Shown piece after piece: positions 45,352 to 54,840 of a DNA stretch of 64,000 nt (its first letter is position 1; every line of letters begins with the position of its first letter). The position numbers and the translations under genes are program-made. The notes beneath the pieces are model-generated. The model made no database searches and had not been told where the DNA came from. It saw nothing but the letters and a program-made list of their open reading frames with translations. The stretch comes from DASRAP01 sp035277145 (lineage in GTDB: Bacteria; Gemmatimonadota; Gemmatimonadetes; Gemmatimonadales; Gemmatimonadaceae). The DNA lies in assembly GCA_035277145.1 (NCBI GenBank), contig DATELA010000004.1, forward strand, positions 1 through 64,000, in the 5' to 3' direction.

Positions 45352-46461
45352 ATGACCACGCGCGAGCCGACGCACATTTCGCTGTTCATGCCAAGCTTGG
45401 CCGGTGGCGGTGCCGAGCGAATGATGCTGAACCTGGCTCGTGAGTTTTGCGGTACAGGTGCGCGCGTCACACTGGTGCTCGCAACGTCCACCGGCGAATA
45501 CGCGCATCTCGTGCCGCCTTCCGTGGAAGTCGTTGATCTCAATCGCCCCGGCGTCGTAACGGCGATCCCGCGTCTCGCGCAGTACTTGCGGCGCACGAAA
45601 CCCGACTCGATGCTCGTGACGCTCGATCACGCCGCGGTCGCCGCGATCTTCGCGAACGGCATCGCACGCGCAGGCACCAAAGTGTTTGTGCGCCAGGCGT
45701 GCGGCGTGTCTTCGCAGGAGCGGCCTACGCTGAAAGAGCGGCTGCTGCCGTGGGTGCAGAAGGTCGCCTATCCGTTCGCTGAGAAAGTGCTCGCAGTGTC
45801 CCGCGGAGTTGCGGACGACATTCACATCACACTCGGCGTCCCCAGAGAGAGAATTGAGGTCCTCGCGAACCCGGTGCTCACCGATGACTTGCACGAACTC
45901 GCGCTGAAGCCTGCGGGACATCCGTGGGTCGATGAACCGTCCGGACCAATCATTCTGGCGGCCGGGCGATTACACCGTCAGAAGGGATTCGACACGCTGA
46001 TCGACGCGTTTGCCATGGTGCCACGTTCGATAGGCGCGCGACTGATCATCCTCGGCGAAGGCACGCTGCGCGCAACCCTGACAGAGCACGCCGCCCGGCT
46101 CGGCGTTCGAGAATTGGTGAGCATGCCCGGGTTTGCGAAAAACCCCTTTGCGTTCATGCGGCGGGCGAGTGTGTTCGTGCTCTCATCGCGTTGGGAAGGC
46201 ATGCCCGGCGTGCTGCTTCAGGCGATGGCCTGCGGATGCCCCGTCGTGAGCACGAATTGTCCCTCAGGTCCCGACGAAATCCTGAACGACGGACAGCTTG
46301 GGCCGCTCGTTCGTGTTGACGATGCCGCAGGGATGGCGGAGGCGATCCAATCCGTTCTGAAAAAGCCAACGCCAGCAGACGCATTGCGCGCCGCAGTATC
46401 TCCGTACTCCGCGGGCAACAGCGCAAAGCGCTATCTCGCGGTACTCGCTCGTACGGCGTGA
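45352..46461 (+). CDS. GT4 family glycosyltransferase
   Basis: The 369-residue GT-B enzyme has SLAGGGAERMMLNLAREF for the acceptor side. The donor side has ILAAGRLHRQKGFDTLIDAF, LSSRWEGMPGVLLQAMACGCPVV and CPSGPDEILND. The usual E-x7-E motif reads E-x7-Q here, which is uncommon for the family. It should add a sugar to the lipid-linked repeat on the cytoplasmic face. The start is set at MTTREPTHISLF because the longer frame (from 45295) overlaps the divergent promoter. It is coupled by a GTGA overlap to the next transferase. Confidence 0.9.
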   Translation: MTTREPTHISLFMPSLAGGGAERMMLNLAREFCGTGARVTLVLATSTGEYAHLVPPSVEVVDLNRPGVVTAIPRLAQYLRRTKPDSMLVTLDHAAVAAIFANGIARAGTKVFVRQACGVSSQERPTLKERLLPWVQKVAYPFAEKVLAVSRGVADDIHITLGVPRERIEVLANPVLTDDLHELALKPAGHPWVDEPSGPIILAAGRLHRQKGFDTLIDAFAMVPRSIGARLIILGEGTLRATLTEHAARLGVRELVSMPGFAKNPFAFMRRASVFVLSSRWEGMPGVLLQAMACGCPVVSTNCPSGPDEILNDGQLGPLVRVDDAAGMAEAIQSVLKKPTPADALRAAVSPYSAGNSAKRYLAVLARTA

Positions 46462-47615
46462 GCGACGCGCGCGACGCGGAGGCGACTGGCCGTCGACTGC
46501 TGTTCGTGGTCACGGATGACTGGTACTTCGTTTCGCACCGCCTCGACCTCGCGCGCGCTGCGATCGCGGCGGGATACACCGTTGGCGTAGCGACGCGCGT
46601 TGCGGACCACGGCTCGCAAATCACCAGCGCAGGTTGTGAATTGATTCCGCTCGACTGGCGGCGGCGCGGGACCACGCTGCTACACGAGATCGCGACGGTC
46701 GCCGCGCTTCGGCAGGCATACCGCACGTTCAAACCGGACTTCATTCATCACGTCGCGATGCGTCCGGTCTTATACGGCTCGATTGCTGCGCGGTCTGTGC
46801 CGGACGCACTTGTCGTGAACGCGATTGCGGGGCGTGGCTACGTTTTCACGTCGACGGATTTCCGCGCGCGGCTGCTGCGTCCGTTTCTTCGCGCAGCGAT
46901 GCGGTTCGCGCTTGGCCGGCGCCGAACGCACGTGATTCTGCAGAATCCGGAGGATCGCGCACTGATCGCCGGCACGCGCCCTGACCGAACCAATGCAGTC
47001 ACGATCATCCGCGGGGCCGGCGTCGATCCGAGCGCGTTTGCCGCATCCCCGATTCCTCCCGGCGCGCCGATCGTCATGCTCGCTGCGCGAATGCTGCGAT
47101 CCAAGGGCGTGCCGGCGTTCGTCGACGCAGCGCGCGAGTTGCGCACCGCGTTCCCGGAAACGCGCTTCGTCCTGGTCGGAGATACTGACGCGGGTAATTA
47201 CGCAGCGATCTCGCGCGAAGAGCTGACCGAATGGAACGCGAGCGGCGTCGTCGAGTGGTGGGGACATCGCGCTGATATGCCCGCTACGCTCGCGCAAAGC
47301 CACATTGTTTGCCTCCCGTCAACGAGCGGCGAAGGCGTGCCCAAGGTGCTCATCGAGGCCGCCGCGGTCGGCCGCGCGATTGTTGCGACCGATGTTCCCG
47401 GATGCCGGGAAATCGTGCGCAACAACGTGAACGGACTCCTCGTTGGTCCCGGCGACGCACGCGCGCTCGCGAGCGCGATCGGATTGCTTCTGCGCGACGC
47501 GCCGCGCGTCGAAAAGATGGGTGCGGCGAGCCGTTCGGTCGCGGTTAACGAATTCTCGATCGCGCGCGTTGCGGCAGCGACGCTCGACGTCTACCGCGCA
47601 AACACCGCGCGATAA
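46458..47615 (+). CDS. GT4 family glycosyltransferase
   Basis: The 385-residue GT-B enzyme starts at GTG in the GTGA overlap with the previous gene. The N-terminal half has LFVVTDDWYFVSHRLDLARAA, like the WbpH/CapM/Pgl-type hexosaminyltransferases. The C-terminal half has VMLAARMLRSKGVPAFVDAA and the intact E-x7-E in EGVPKVLIEAAAVGRAIVATD, followed by VPGCREIV. It probably adds one sugar of the repeat. Its last 25 nt overlap the convergent SGNH gene. Confidence 0.93.
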   Translation: MSDARDAEATGRRLLFVVTDDWYFVSHRLDLARAAIAAGYTVGVATRVADHGSQITSAGCELIPLDWRRRGTTLLHEIATVAALRQAYRTFKPDFIHHVAMRPVLYGSIAARSVPDALVVNAIAGRGYVFTSTDFRARLLRPFLRAAMRFALGRRRTHVILQNPEDRALIAGTRPDRTNAVTIIRGAGVDPSAFAASPIPPGAPIVMLAARMLRSKGVPAFVDAARELRTAFPETRFVLVGDTDAGNYAAISREELTEWNASGVVEWWGHRADMPATLAQSHIVCLPSTSGEGVPKVLIEAAAVGRAIVATDVPGCREIVRNNVNGLLVGPGDARALASAIGLLLRDAPRVEKMGAASRSVAVNEFSIARVAAATLDVYRANTAR

Positions 47616-48712
47616 ACCCGGGATTGCTCGAGGGCGGTTGCGGCAACTCCGTGCGCCATGCCGTTCCAGTGTCCGTCGGTCGGAAACTCGAATCGTTTTG
47701 CCTCGCGCGCGAAATGCTGCGCGAAAACCGGCTGCAAATCGATTACCTCGAAACCGGCTGCGCGCGCTGTCTCGACGAAATACGATCGCATGATCGCGAA
47801 ATAACTCGCGGCAATCGCCACGCTGTCGCCGGGTGAATAGATCGCTGAGCGCACTGCATCGACGACGAACACCACGCGCTGCGGTGCCAAGCCCGAATAC
47901 TCGGGAAGCGACTGAAGGAACGTGTTCACTACGCGCTTGGAGTCAGCCAACCGTGCTGCCGACGCTTCCGCGGAAGTGTTGCCGACAAAGGTTTGCGTCG
48001 CGGGCTTCGCGAAATACGCTTTCACGCGCGCCAACGCGTCTTGCACGCGCAGGTTCAGCACCGCGTATCGCGCTACTGCCGACCGGCGCATGACTGCGCG
48101 ACCCAAACTCGCAGGACGATCGTTACGTGCCAGGACAAGCCCACTCGGCGTTTCGCGGAACTGATGGTGCCCGGACGTTGCGCGGTAGCGGGACAGACTT
48201 TCATCGAAGTCATTGCCGACGATGACGATTGCCATACCGGTCGGGCGAAAAACGTCTCTCGCGTACGCGGCCTCGGCGAGATACTGGCTCAGCGCGGCGC
48301 CTGCGACGCCGAAGCTGTACACGCGACCGCGAGCGCCAACGGTCGTCGCGAGTCTCCCGTGTATTGTCGAATCGAAGGGAACGATCGCGGCTTCGACATA
48401 GCTGTCGCCGACGACGGCGAGCAGCGGCGACGTGGCCGACGAGTCGTACGCCCTGTTGTTCACCCAGCCGAAATTGTTCGTTCGACCACGATTGGCGTAC
48501 GCCAGATTCCAGTCGCGCGAGTAAACGAACTCCCGGTTGGGTTCGAAATGAAAGGTCGGGTGCAAGCTGTCGACGGGCGTCGTCGCGAGTCCCGTGCTGA
48601 CCGGCAGAAACCGCAACACGATTTCTGCGATCACGAACATGACAGCGAGCGACACGGCTGTGAGAAGTAATCCCGCAGCGAGTTCACGCAGCTTTTTCAC
48701 GATCGCAGGCAT
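47591..48712 (-). CDS. Membrane-anchored SGNH/AlgX-AlgJ-like protein
   Basis: The 373-residue protein has one N-terminal TM helix (about 10-35) and an exported SGNH domain. The nucleophile is S104 in VVGDSYVEA, the oxyanion Asn is in VIVGND (N167), and the acid-base pair is D346-G-H348-W. The DxHW form is that of AlgX/AlgJ-type O-acetyltransferases and related DHHW proteins. It may acetylate the polysaccharide in the periplasm, or de-esterify it. It is the only minus-strand gene between two runs of plus-strand polysaccharide genes. Confidence 0.82.
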   Translation of the reverse strand: MPAIVKKLRELAAGLLLTAVSLAVMFVIAEIVLRFLPVSTGLATTPVDSLHPTFHFEPNREFVYSRDWNLAYANRGRTNNFGWVNNRAYDSSATSPLLAVVGDSYVEAAIVPFDSTIHGRLATTVGARGRVYSFGVAGAALSQYLAEAAYARDVFRPTGMAIVIVGNDFDESLSRYRATSGHHQFRETPSGLVLARNDRPASLGRAVMRRSAVARYAVLNLRVQDALARVKAYFAKPATQTFVGNTSAEASAARLADSKRVVNTFLQSLPEYSGLAPQRVVFVVDAVRSAIYSPGDSVAIAASYFAIMRSYFVETARAAGFEVIDLQPVFAQHFAREAKRFEFPTDGHWNGMAHGVAATALEQSRVYRAVFAR

Positions 48713-48801
48713 GCGGACCGAAGTCTAAGACACACGACGCGCGAAACACATCGAGCACACGCGCCGAACGAGCTCTCGCTGGCGCGTCAGGCTCACCCTT
48801 T

Positions 48802-48807
48802 CTATAG
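48802..48807 (+). promoter_or_regulatory. Possible -10 element for wzz-wza-wzy transcript
   Basis: TATAGT, one mismatch from the TATAAT consensus, is the most promoter-like hexamer in the 136-nt divergent space between the SGNH gene and the chain-length gene. It lies 42 nt before the ATG. No good -35 hexamer is seen at 17 nt, so confidence is low. Confidence 0.3.
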
Positions 48808-48848
48808 TTGACGCATCCGCCGCAAGCCGAGCTCACAGCACCGAGGCG

Positions 48849-49955
48849 ATGCCCGATCACCCCGGCAACCCCGACGGTTATTCCACCAGCGCGAGTGCGG
48901 CAGCGCACTCGGTAGAGGCGCAGCGGCCGACCGCCGCGCTCATTGGCATCGCAAGCGTTGCACTGGCCCACTGGCGCTGGTTCGTGATCATTCCAGTTGT
49001 GGTGGCGTCGGTCGTGTGCAGCATGGCGTTACTCGCGCCGCGCACATACACGAGTACGTTCTCGTTTGTCCCGCAGGTTACTGACGACGGACTTTCGAAG
49101 GTCAACGGACTCGCGGCGCAATTGGGCGTCAGCATTCCGGGCGTTGACCTCACGCAAACGCCGGATTTTTACGCGGGGCTGTTGAGGTCGGATCAGTTCA
49201 AGCGCAGCCTCGTCGAGGCCGAGTACGCCGTCGCGGGGAATGGCGGCGATACCCTGCGCAGCCTCATCGCGATCTATGAGGTTCCAGCGGCTGACCCCTT
49301 GGTCGCGCGCGATGATGCGGTGCTGCTCCTCTCGAACAACATGCGCGTTGGGACGGACCTGAAAACCGGAGTCATTCGCGTCGCAACACGAGCGAAGGAC
49401 CCGGCGCTCGCATTCCAGATGTCCGAGCGAACGCTGGAACTCGTGAACCGGTTTAATACCGACAGTCGGCAGACGCGCGCAGCGCTTGAAGGACGATTCG
49501 TGAGCGGTCGGTTGACCGAAGCAAAAAAGGAACTACGCGATTCCGAAGATGCGTTGCAGGCCTTTCTCGAAAAGAACCGCGATTACACCAACGCGCCGCA
49601 ACTCGTGTTCGAGCGCGACCGCCTGCAGCGCGAAGTGATGCTGCGCAACGATCTCTACGCCGCGCTGGCACAGCGTCTCGATCAGGCGCGGATCGAGCAG
49701 GCGCGTAACACACCTGCGATTACGCTCGTCGAAAAGCCGATCCGTGCGGCGCGGCCCGATCGTCGCTTTCTCATCTACAAAGGCGTCATGTCATTGATGG
49801 GCGGCGGAGTTTTCGCGGCGCTGCTTGTCGCGTTTCGCGTGGCAGTCCGGCGCGCGGCGAATGCTGAACCAGATGCTACACAGCACCTTTCGAGTACCCT
49901 CAACGATGTGGTTGCAAGCCAGCCGGCTTTTCTTCGTCGAATGCTCTCGCGCTAG
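48849..49955 (+). CDS. Wzz-type chain-length/co-polymerase protein
   Basis: The 368-residue protein has a first TM helix (about 43-65, WFVIIPVVVASVVCSM). A large periplasmic alpha-beta and coiled-coil part contains SRQTRAALEGRFVSGRLTEAKKEL. A proline-rich VEKPIRAARPDRR leads into a second TM helix (about 315-335), followed by a short cytoplasmic tail. The architecture is Wzz-like (PCP), controlling chain length with the polymerase. There is no C-terminal tyrosine kinase domain, and no separate BY-kinase or phosphatase gene is in the window. Its stop is 13 nt before the export protein start. Confidence 0.9.
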   Translation: MPDHPGNPDGYSTSASAAAHSVEAQRPTAALIGIASVALAHWRWFVIIPVVVASVVCSMALLAPRTYTSTFSFVPQVTDDGLSKVNGLAAQLGVSIPGVDLTQTPDFYAGLLRSDQFKRSLVEAEYAVAGNGGDTLRSLIAIYEVPAADPLVARDDAVLLLSNNMRVGTDLKTGVIRVATRAKDPALAFQMSERTLELVNRFNTDSRQTRAALEGRFVSGRLTEAKKELRDSEDALQAFLEKNRDYTNAPQLVFERDRLQREVMLRNDLYAALAQRLDQARIEQARNTPAITLVEKPIRAARPDRRFLIYKGVMSLMGGGVFAALLVAFRVAVRRAANAEPDATQHLSSTLNDVVASQPAFLRRMLSR

Positions 49956-49968
49956 GACTATCGCCCGC

Positions 49969-52452
49969 ATGATGATGGCCGACCGAGTTGTGCGCCGTGT
50001 GCGCGCGCGTACGCTGATGCGTTTCGGGCTGCTGTGTGCCGCCGCCGTCGCTGCGCGCGCAATGCCCGTTTCGGCGCAGCAGCCCACCACGCAGCAAGCA
50101 CAACAATTGTTGCAGTCGCGCAAAGACCTGGTCGCGCAGTTGCAGGCGCGGTTGCAGGCCAGCGGGATGACGGCCGAACAAGTTCGCGCGCGTCTCAAAG
50201 CGCTTGGATATCCCGAGTCATTGCTGGATCCCTATTTGCAGGGTGCGGTCCCAGACAGCGTAGCAACGCAGACCAGCGACGACGTCTTCCGCGCAGCGAC
50301 ACAACTCGGACTCGGCGTCACCACGATCCCGACGGTTGTGCCCGTGCCTCCACCGGTGCGCGATGACTCCGCGCTCGCGAATCGGCGAGGCGCGCTTCGC
50401 CGCGATTCCTCACTCACCGTCTTCGGCTCTGACGTCTTTCAGCGAAACACCAGCCAATTCGAACCAACAGAAGCGGGCGCAGCCGACGCGAACTACCGCG
50501 TAGGCGCTCGCGACGTCCTGTTGTTGATCATCACCGGCGATGTCGAACGCGCATATTCGCTCGACGTGACACGCGAGGGTTTCGTTCTCATTCCGCAGGT
50601 TGGTCAGGTGTTCGTTTCCAATCTGACCATCGCGCAGATCACCGACGTGCTCTTCTCGCGACTGAGCACACAGTATTCCGGCGTTACCCGCTCGCCCACG
50701 GCGCGCACAAAGTTCAGCGTGAGTGTTGCGCGTGTGCGCTCCAACCAAGTGTTTGTCGTCGGTGACGTCGTTGCGCCGGCGAGCTATCAAGTATCGGGGC
50801 TTGGCACGATGCTCACCGCGCTATATGCGGCGGGCGGACCGTCAGAATCCGGCACGATGCGAAACGTGCAGTTGCTCCGCGGCGGAAAGCTTGTCTCGAC
50901 GCTCGACGTCTACAACTATTTGTTGCGCGGTGACGTCGCAACGGATTTGCGCTTGGAGACCGGCGACGTGGTGTTCGTGCCGTTCAATGGGAAGCGCGTC
51001 GCACTCACCGGTGAGGTCGGACGTGAGGCGATTTACGAGTTGAAACCAACCGAGACGCTCGCCGATTTGTTTCAGTACGCGGGCGGGCTGAAAGCGACGG
51101 CGGCCAGAAACAGAATTCAGATCAGCCGAGTCGTTCCACCGGAACTCCGCCGCGAGCGCGGTCGAGATCGCGTTATCGTCGACGTGCAAACGGACACCAC
51201 CCAGAACGCCGCGCTGCCCGCCTTCCCGCTGGCTGATCTCGACAGCGTGTACGTGTACCCGATTAGCGATCGTGTTCGCAACAAAGTCACGGTTACCGGC
51301 AGCGTGTGGAGCGCGGGACCCGTAGCACTCACGCCCGGCATGCGCGTGTCCGCCGCGCTGCGCGCGGCCGGCGGACTTCGGCCTGACGCGTATCTCGGCG
51401 AATTGCATATCACTCGGCGAATGCCCGATGAGTCGAGGGTGCAGTTGCGGACGAGCCTCGCCACGCTGAATACAAACGCGGCGGACGACTTGGTCTTGCA
51501 GGAAGACGACGAGCTCAGGGTTTTTTCAAAAGAAGAGTTCCGCACACCGCAACACGTCGCGATCACCGGAATGGTGAATCGTCCGGGTCGGTACGACTTC
51601 AGACAGGGGATGTCGCTGCGCGACCTCATCCAGATCGCTGGTGGACTGCGGATCGGTGCGTACCTCGGGAACGCCGAAGTCGCACGCCTGCCTGGCGACA
51701 GAACCGGTGGTAAGCTCGCGACGACGTTCCGTGTGTCGCTGGACTCGAGCTACCTGTTCGATTTAGCCGACGCAACGCGTGCGGCGGCCGCGCGCGGCCA
51801 GCCGTTTGTGCTCGAACCCTACGACAACGTTCTGATTCTGCGCGAGCCTGACTGGGCCTTGCTGCGAACCGTCGTGGTCACCGGCGAAGTGAAGTACCCA
51901 GGCGTGTACGCACTCGAAGGAAAGAATGATCGCCTCGCCGATATCGTGCGCCGCGCCGGTGGTCTCACGACGGAGGCGTACGAGGCGGGCGGCGCGTTTA
52001 TCCGTCGACTCGATGGCATTGGCCGTGTCGACATCGATTTCCCGCGCGCACTCGCAAACCCTTCGTCGTCCGAGAACGTGCGGATGGAAGAGGGCGACTC
52101 CGTCAACGTTCCGACGTTCACACCAACCGTCAAAGTCGGCGGCGCAGTTAACTCGCCGAGCAGCATTTCGTACCGTCAAGGCCGGAACCTGAAGTACTAC
52201 GTCGATGGTGCAGGTGGCGCGGCGCGCGACGCTGACCTCTCGCACGCGTACGTGACCCAACCCAACGGGGCCGTGGAAGTGTACAAGCACCGCTTTTGGT
52301 TGCTCCCTGACGGCGTCCCCCAGCCGCGACCAGGTGCGATGGTCGTTGTGCCTGCTCGCGAGAAAACAACCGTTGATCGCGAGCGCCTGTACGGCTCCAT
52401 CGCGCAGGTCGTCGCCAGTCTCGCTGCCGTTGTGATCGTCGCGCTGCGTTGA
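49969..52452 (+). CDS. SLBB-domain polysaccharide export protein (Wza-like)
   Basis: The 827-residue outer-membrane export protein has a signal peptide (LLCAAAVAARAMPVSAQ) and a Gln/Ala-rich helical stretch. A polysaccharide export domain (YRVGARDVLLLIITGD) is followed by six SLBB repeats, each with a core like VVGDVVAPASYQV, LTGEVGREAIYEL, VTGSVWSAGPV, ITGMVNRPGRYDF, VTGEVKYPGVYAL or VGGAVNSPSSISY. Wza has fewer repeats, so this would form a taller channel. There is no lipobox cysteine. The C-terminal hydrophobic helix (VVASLAAVVIVAL) could cross the outer membrane. The start is placed after the Wzz stop. Confidence 0.93.
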   Translation: MMMADRVVRRVRARTLMRFGLLCAAAVAARAMPVSAQQPTTQQAQQLLQSRKDLVAQLQARLQASGMTAEQVRARLKALGYPESLLDPYLQGAVPDSVATQTSDDVFRAATQLGLGVTTIPTVVPVPPPVRDDSALANRRGALRRDSSLTVFGSDVFQRNTSQFEPTEAGAADANYRVGARDVLLLIITGDVERAYSLDVTREGFVLIPQVGQVFVSNLTIAQITDVLFSRLSTQYSGVTRSPTARTKFSVSVARVRSNQVFVVGDVVAPASYQVSGLGTMLTALYAAGGPSESGTMRNVQLLRGGKLVSTLDVYNYLLRGDVATDLRLETGDVVFVPFNGKRVALTGEVGREAIYELKPTETLADLFQYAGGLKATAARNRIQISRVVPPELRRERGRDRVIVDVQTDTTQNAALPAFPLADLDSVYVYPISDRVRNKVTVTGSVWSAGPVALTPGMRVSAALRAAGGLRPDAYLGELHITRRMPDESRVQLRTSLATLNTNAADDLVLQEDDELRVFSKEEFRTPQHVAITGMVNRPGRYDFRQGMSLRDLIQIAGGLRIGAYLGNAEVARLPGDRTGGKLATTFRVSLDSSYLFDLADATRAAAARGQPFVLEPYDNVLILREPDWALLRTVVVTGEVKYPGVYALEGKNDRLADIVRRAGGLTTEAYEAGGAFIRRLDGIGRVDIDFPRALANPSSSENVRMEEGDSVNVPTFTPTVKVGGAVNSPSSISYRQGRNLKYYVDGAGGAARDADLSHAYVTQPNGAVEVYKHRFWLLPDGVPQPRPGAMVVVPAREKTTVDRERLYGSIAQVVASLAAVVIVALR

Positions 52453-52459
52453 CGCGCAG

Positions 52460-53716
52460 ATGAATTCGCGCGCCGAAGCGTTCCCGGCGCTCGCGTTTGA
52501 CGCGATCGGGGAGCGCTACCAAAACGCGGTCGCTGCGTTCACGGTTCTCGCCTTTTCGAGCGGGATTCCCGTCTACGTGTACAGCAGCGCCGGCATTGGC
52601 TTGGCGCCGCTGCACTGGGTCTACCTCGTGGTGCTGCTCGCAGTACCGATTGCGTTTCGCCCCGACGCCGTTCTGCGCGCACTGCAGTCGCGACTGGTCA
52701 CGTGGTGCGGCGTGTACCTCACCGCAACACTCGCGGCATATCTGCTTTCGTCACGATCGGGCGTTGCACAGCAAGAGTTGCAGCAGCGTGCGTTGACTGC
52801 GATTGCCATTCCGACGTTCACGTTGATCTTCTCGTCGCCTCGCGCAATACGCACGGCCCGTGTCGCGCTGGTTGCCGTTGTGCTCGCCGCTGTCGCCCTG
52901 AACTTCTACGAGGTGATGCGGCCACAAACGCTGAGCGCCGTGTACGGTCGATCCGCCGGGTTCTACATCAATCCGAACATCAGCGCGACCGCGATCACAG
53001 TCGGAATGACGTTGTGCATCGGCGTGGTATCGTCGCGCTGGCGGGACGCGTTCGCTGCGCTCGCCGGACTCGGCGTGCTCGTTACGCTGTCACGCGGTCT
53101 GCTGATCGCGTTCGTGTTTGCGCTGATTGTGCTCTGGAGCGCGGGGGCTATTCGGATGGGGCGCGCCGTGTTGATCGGCGCAATGCTCCTGGTCGCCGGG
53201 GCGATTGCGGTCGTGGTCACGCTCGGGATCGAGACAACAATGGCAGCGCTGCGATTGGCGACACAAAGCGGAATTATCGACCGCCTCGTGGACCCGTCGG
53301 TCGCGATGGGCGGCGCGGACTACAGCACGAACCTGCGCATGGAAGAAGCACGCGCAGCGTGGCAGCAGTTCATGGACTCACCGCTGATCGGCAACGGCGT
53401 CGCGTCGACCATCGAGTGGGAGGTGCACTCGTCTACACACAACATCTACCTGCGGCACTTGGCCGAATACGGTGTTCTCGGAATTCTGCTTTTCCCGGGA
53501 CTTATCCTGGCGATCTTCGCTGGAGTACGTCAGCCGGAGCGCGTGCAGATCGGCGCGTTTGCCGTCGCGATCCTGGTCGCAGGAATGTTCAGCCATAACG
53601 TGTTGGATGAGTGGGACGCACTGATCGCGTTCGCGCTCGCTGCCGCCATGTCGGTGCAGTCTCGAGTCGCCCTCGGTCCGGTGGCGCGACGCGGCTCTGC
53701 CACAACCGCAGCGTGA
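52460..53716 (+). CDS. O-antigen ligase/polymerase family protein (Wzy-like)
   Basis: The 418-residue polytopic protein has about 10-12 TM helices and the Wzy_C signature. Its parts are an SRGLLIAFVFALIV helix, a large periplasmic loop with MEEARAAWQQFMDSPLIGNGV, then THNIYLRHLAEYGVLGILLF. This is the pattern of enzymes that join Und-PP-linked repeats or ligate them to a carrier. The position between the export protein and a glycosyltransferase favours a polymerase role. It overlaps the next gene through GTGA. Confidence 0.88.
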   Translation: MNSRAEAFPALAFDAIGERYQNAVAAFTVLAFSSGIPVYVYSSAGIGLAPLHWVYLVVLLAVPIAFRPDAVLRALQSRLVTWCGVYLTATLAAYLLSSRSGVAQQELQQRALTAIAIPTFTLIFSSPRAIRTARVALVAVVLAAVALNFYEVMRPQTLSAVYGRSAGFYINPNISATAITVGMTLCIGVVSSRWRDAFAALAGLGVLVTLSRGLLIAFVFALIVLWSAGAIRMGRAVLIGAMLLVAGAIAVVVTLGIETTMAALRLATQSGIIDRLVDPSVAMGGADYSTNLRMEEARAAWQQFMDSPLIGNGVASTIEWEVHSSTHNIYLRHLAEYGVLGILLFPGLILAIFAGVRQPERVQIGAFAVAILVAGMFSHNVLDEWDALIAFALAAAMSVQSRVALGPVARRGSATTAA

Positions 53717-54840
53717 CTGAAGCGCGCCCGGACAAAACGCGTATTTGCGCGGTCATTCCTGATTTGCGCACCGGCGGCGCCCAGCGCGTGTTGCTGACAC
53801 TCGTGGAAGAATGGGCGCGCCAAGGTCACACCGTCTTCCTGCTAACGCTGGACAGTGCAGATCACGACTTCTTCACTGTCCCTCCTGGCGTTCAACGCGT
53901 GTCCGTTGGCGGTCTGACGCCGAGCGATTCCGCATTGACCGCCATCCGGCAGAACACGCGCCGCATTCGCGGGCTTCGTCGCGCCATCGCGGCGTCGCGA
54001 CCAGACGTCGTGGTGTCGTTCATAGACCTCATGAACGTCACTGTGCTCGCGGCATGCCTCGGCTTGCGCGTCCGCACGTTTGTGTCTGAGCGCGTATATC
54101 CGCCAGCGCACCACATCGGACTACCGTGGCGCTTCCTTCGCCGCGCACTGTACCCATCGGCCGACGGCGTCGTGATGCAAACGCAACTCGGTCACGCGTG
54201 GGCCACAGCGTTTGTGAACGCCGAAAAAGTTGCGGTGATTCCCAATCCAGTTTCGCGCGGATTCCTCGGCGCTCCGTCAGGCTCCGCCGTGCGAACAAAA
54301 GCAATCGTGGCTGCCGGGCGCCTCGTCCACCAAAAGGGATTTGACCTGCTCCTCGCTGCGTTTGCCCGCAGCCGAGCGCGGGCGCTGGGTTGGCGGTTGC
54401 GCATTCTTGGTGATGGCGTCGAACGCGGCGCGTTGACTGCTCTCGCTGCGCTACTCGGCGTTTCCGATGTTGTTGAACTCGGCGGTGCGTCGGATTCGCT
54501 CGCGCACGAGTTTTCAACGGCGTCCGTTTTTGTGCTTCCATCGCGCGGCGAGGGATTCCCGAATGCCTTGCTCGAAGCGATGGCAATGGGCTGTGCGGTC
54601 ATCGCAACCGACTGCACCACCGGGCCGCGCGATATGGTCAGTGACGGTGTTGACGGCATCCTCGTCCCGAACGAGGACGTCGACAGGCTCACCGAAGCAC
54701 TCAACCGACTGATGGGTTCGCAGTCAGACCGGGAAGAACTCGGTCGAAACGCGACTCGCGTCAGAGAACGTTTTGCTCCCGAGACTATCGCGAACAAATG
54801 GATCGCACTGTTCGATGCGACTGTGAGTAAGCCGGCATGA
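53713..54840 (+). CDS. GT4 family glycosyltransferase
   Basis: The 375-residue GT-B enzyme has VIPDLRTGGAQRVLLTLVEEWARQG, LVHQKGFDLLLAAFAR, RGEGFPNALLEAMAMGCAVIATD (E-x7-E intact) and TTGPRDMV. The DLRTGGAQR motif with GPR near the end is typical of GalNAc/amylovoran-type transferases of the WbnJ/AmsD group. The start is GTG at 53713, giving a GTGA overlap with the polymerase; the longer frame from 53611 reads in shadow. It is coupled to the epimerase downstream by ATGA. Confidence 0.92.
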   Translation: MTEARPDKTRICAVIPDLRTGGAQRVLLTLVEEWARQGHTVFLLTLDSADHDFFTVPPGVQRVSVGGLTPSDSALTAIRQNTRRIRGLRRAIAASRPDVVVSFIDLMNVTVLAACLGLRVRTFVSERVYPPAHHIGLPWRFLRRALYPSADGVVMQTQLGHAWATAFVNAEKVAVIPNPVSRGFLGAPSGSAVRTKAIVAAGRLVHQKGFDLLLAAFARSRARALGWRLRILGDGVERGALTALAALLGVSDVVELGGASDSLAHEFSTASVFVLPSRGEGFPNALLEAMAMGCAVIATDCTTGPRDMVSDGVDGILVPNEDVDRLTEALNRLMGSQSDREELGRNATRVRERFAPETIANKWIALFDATVSKPA

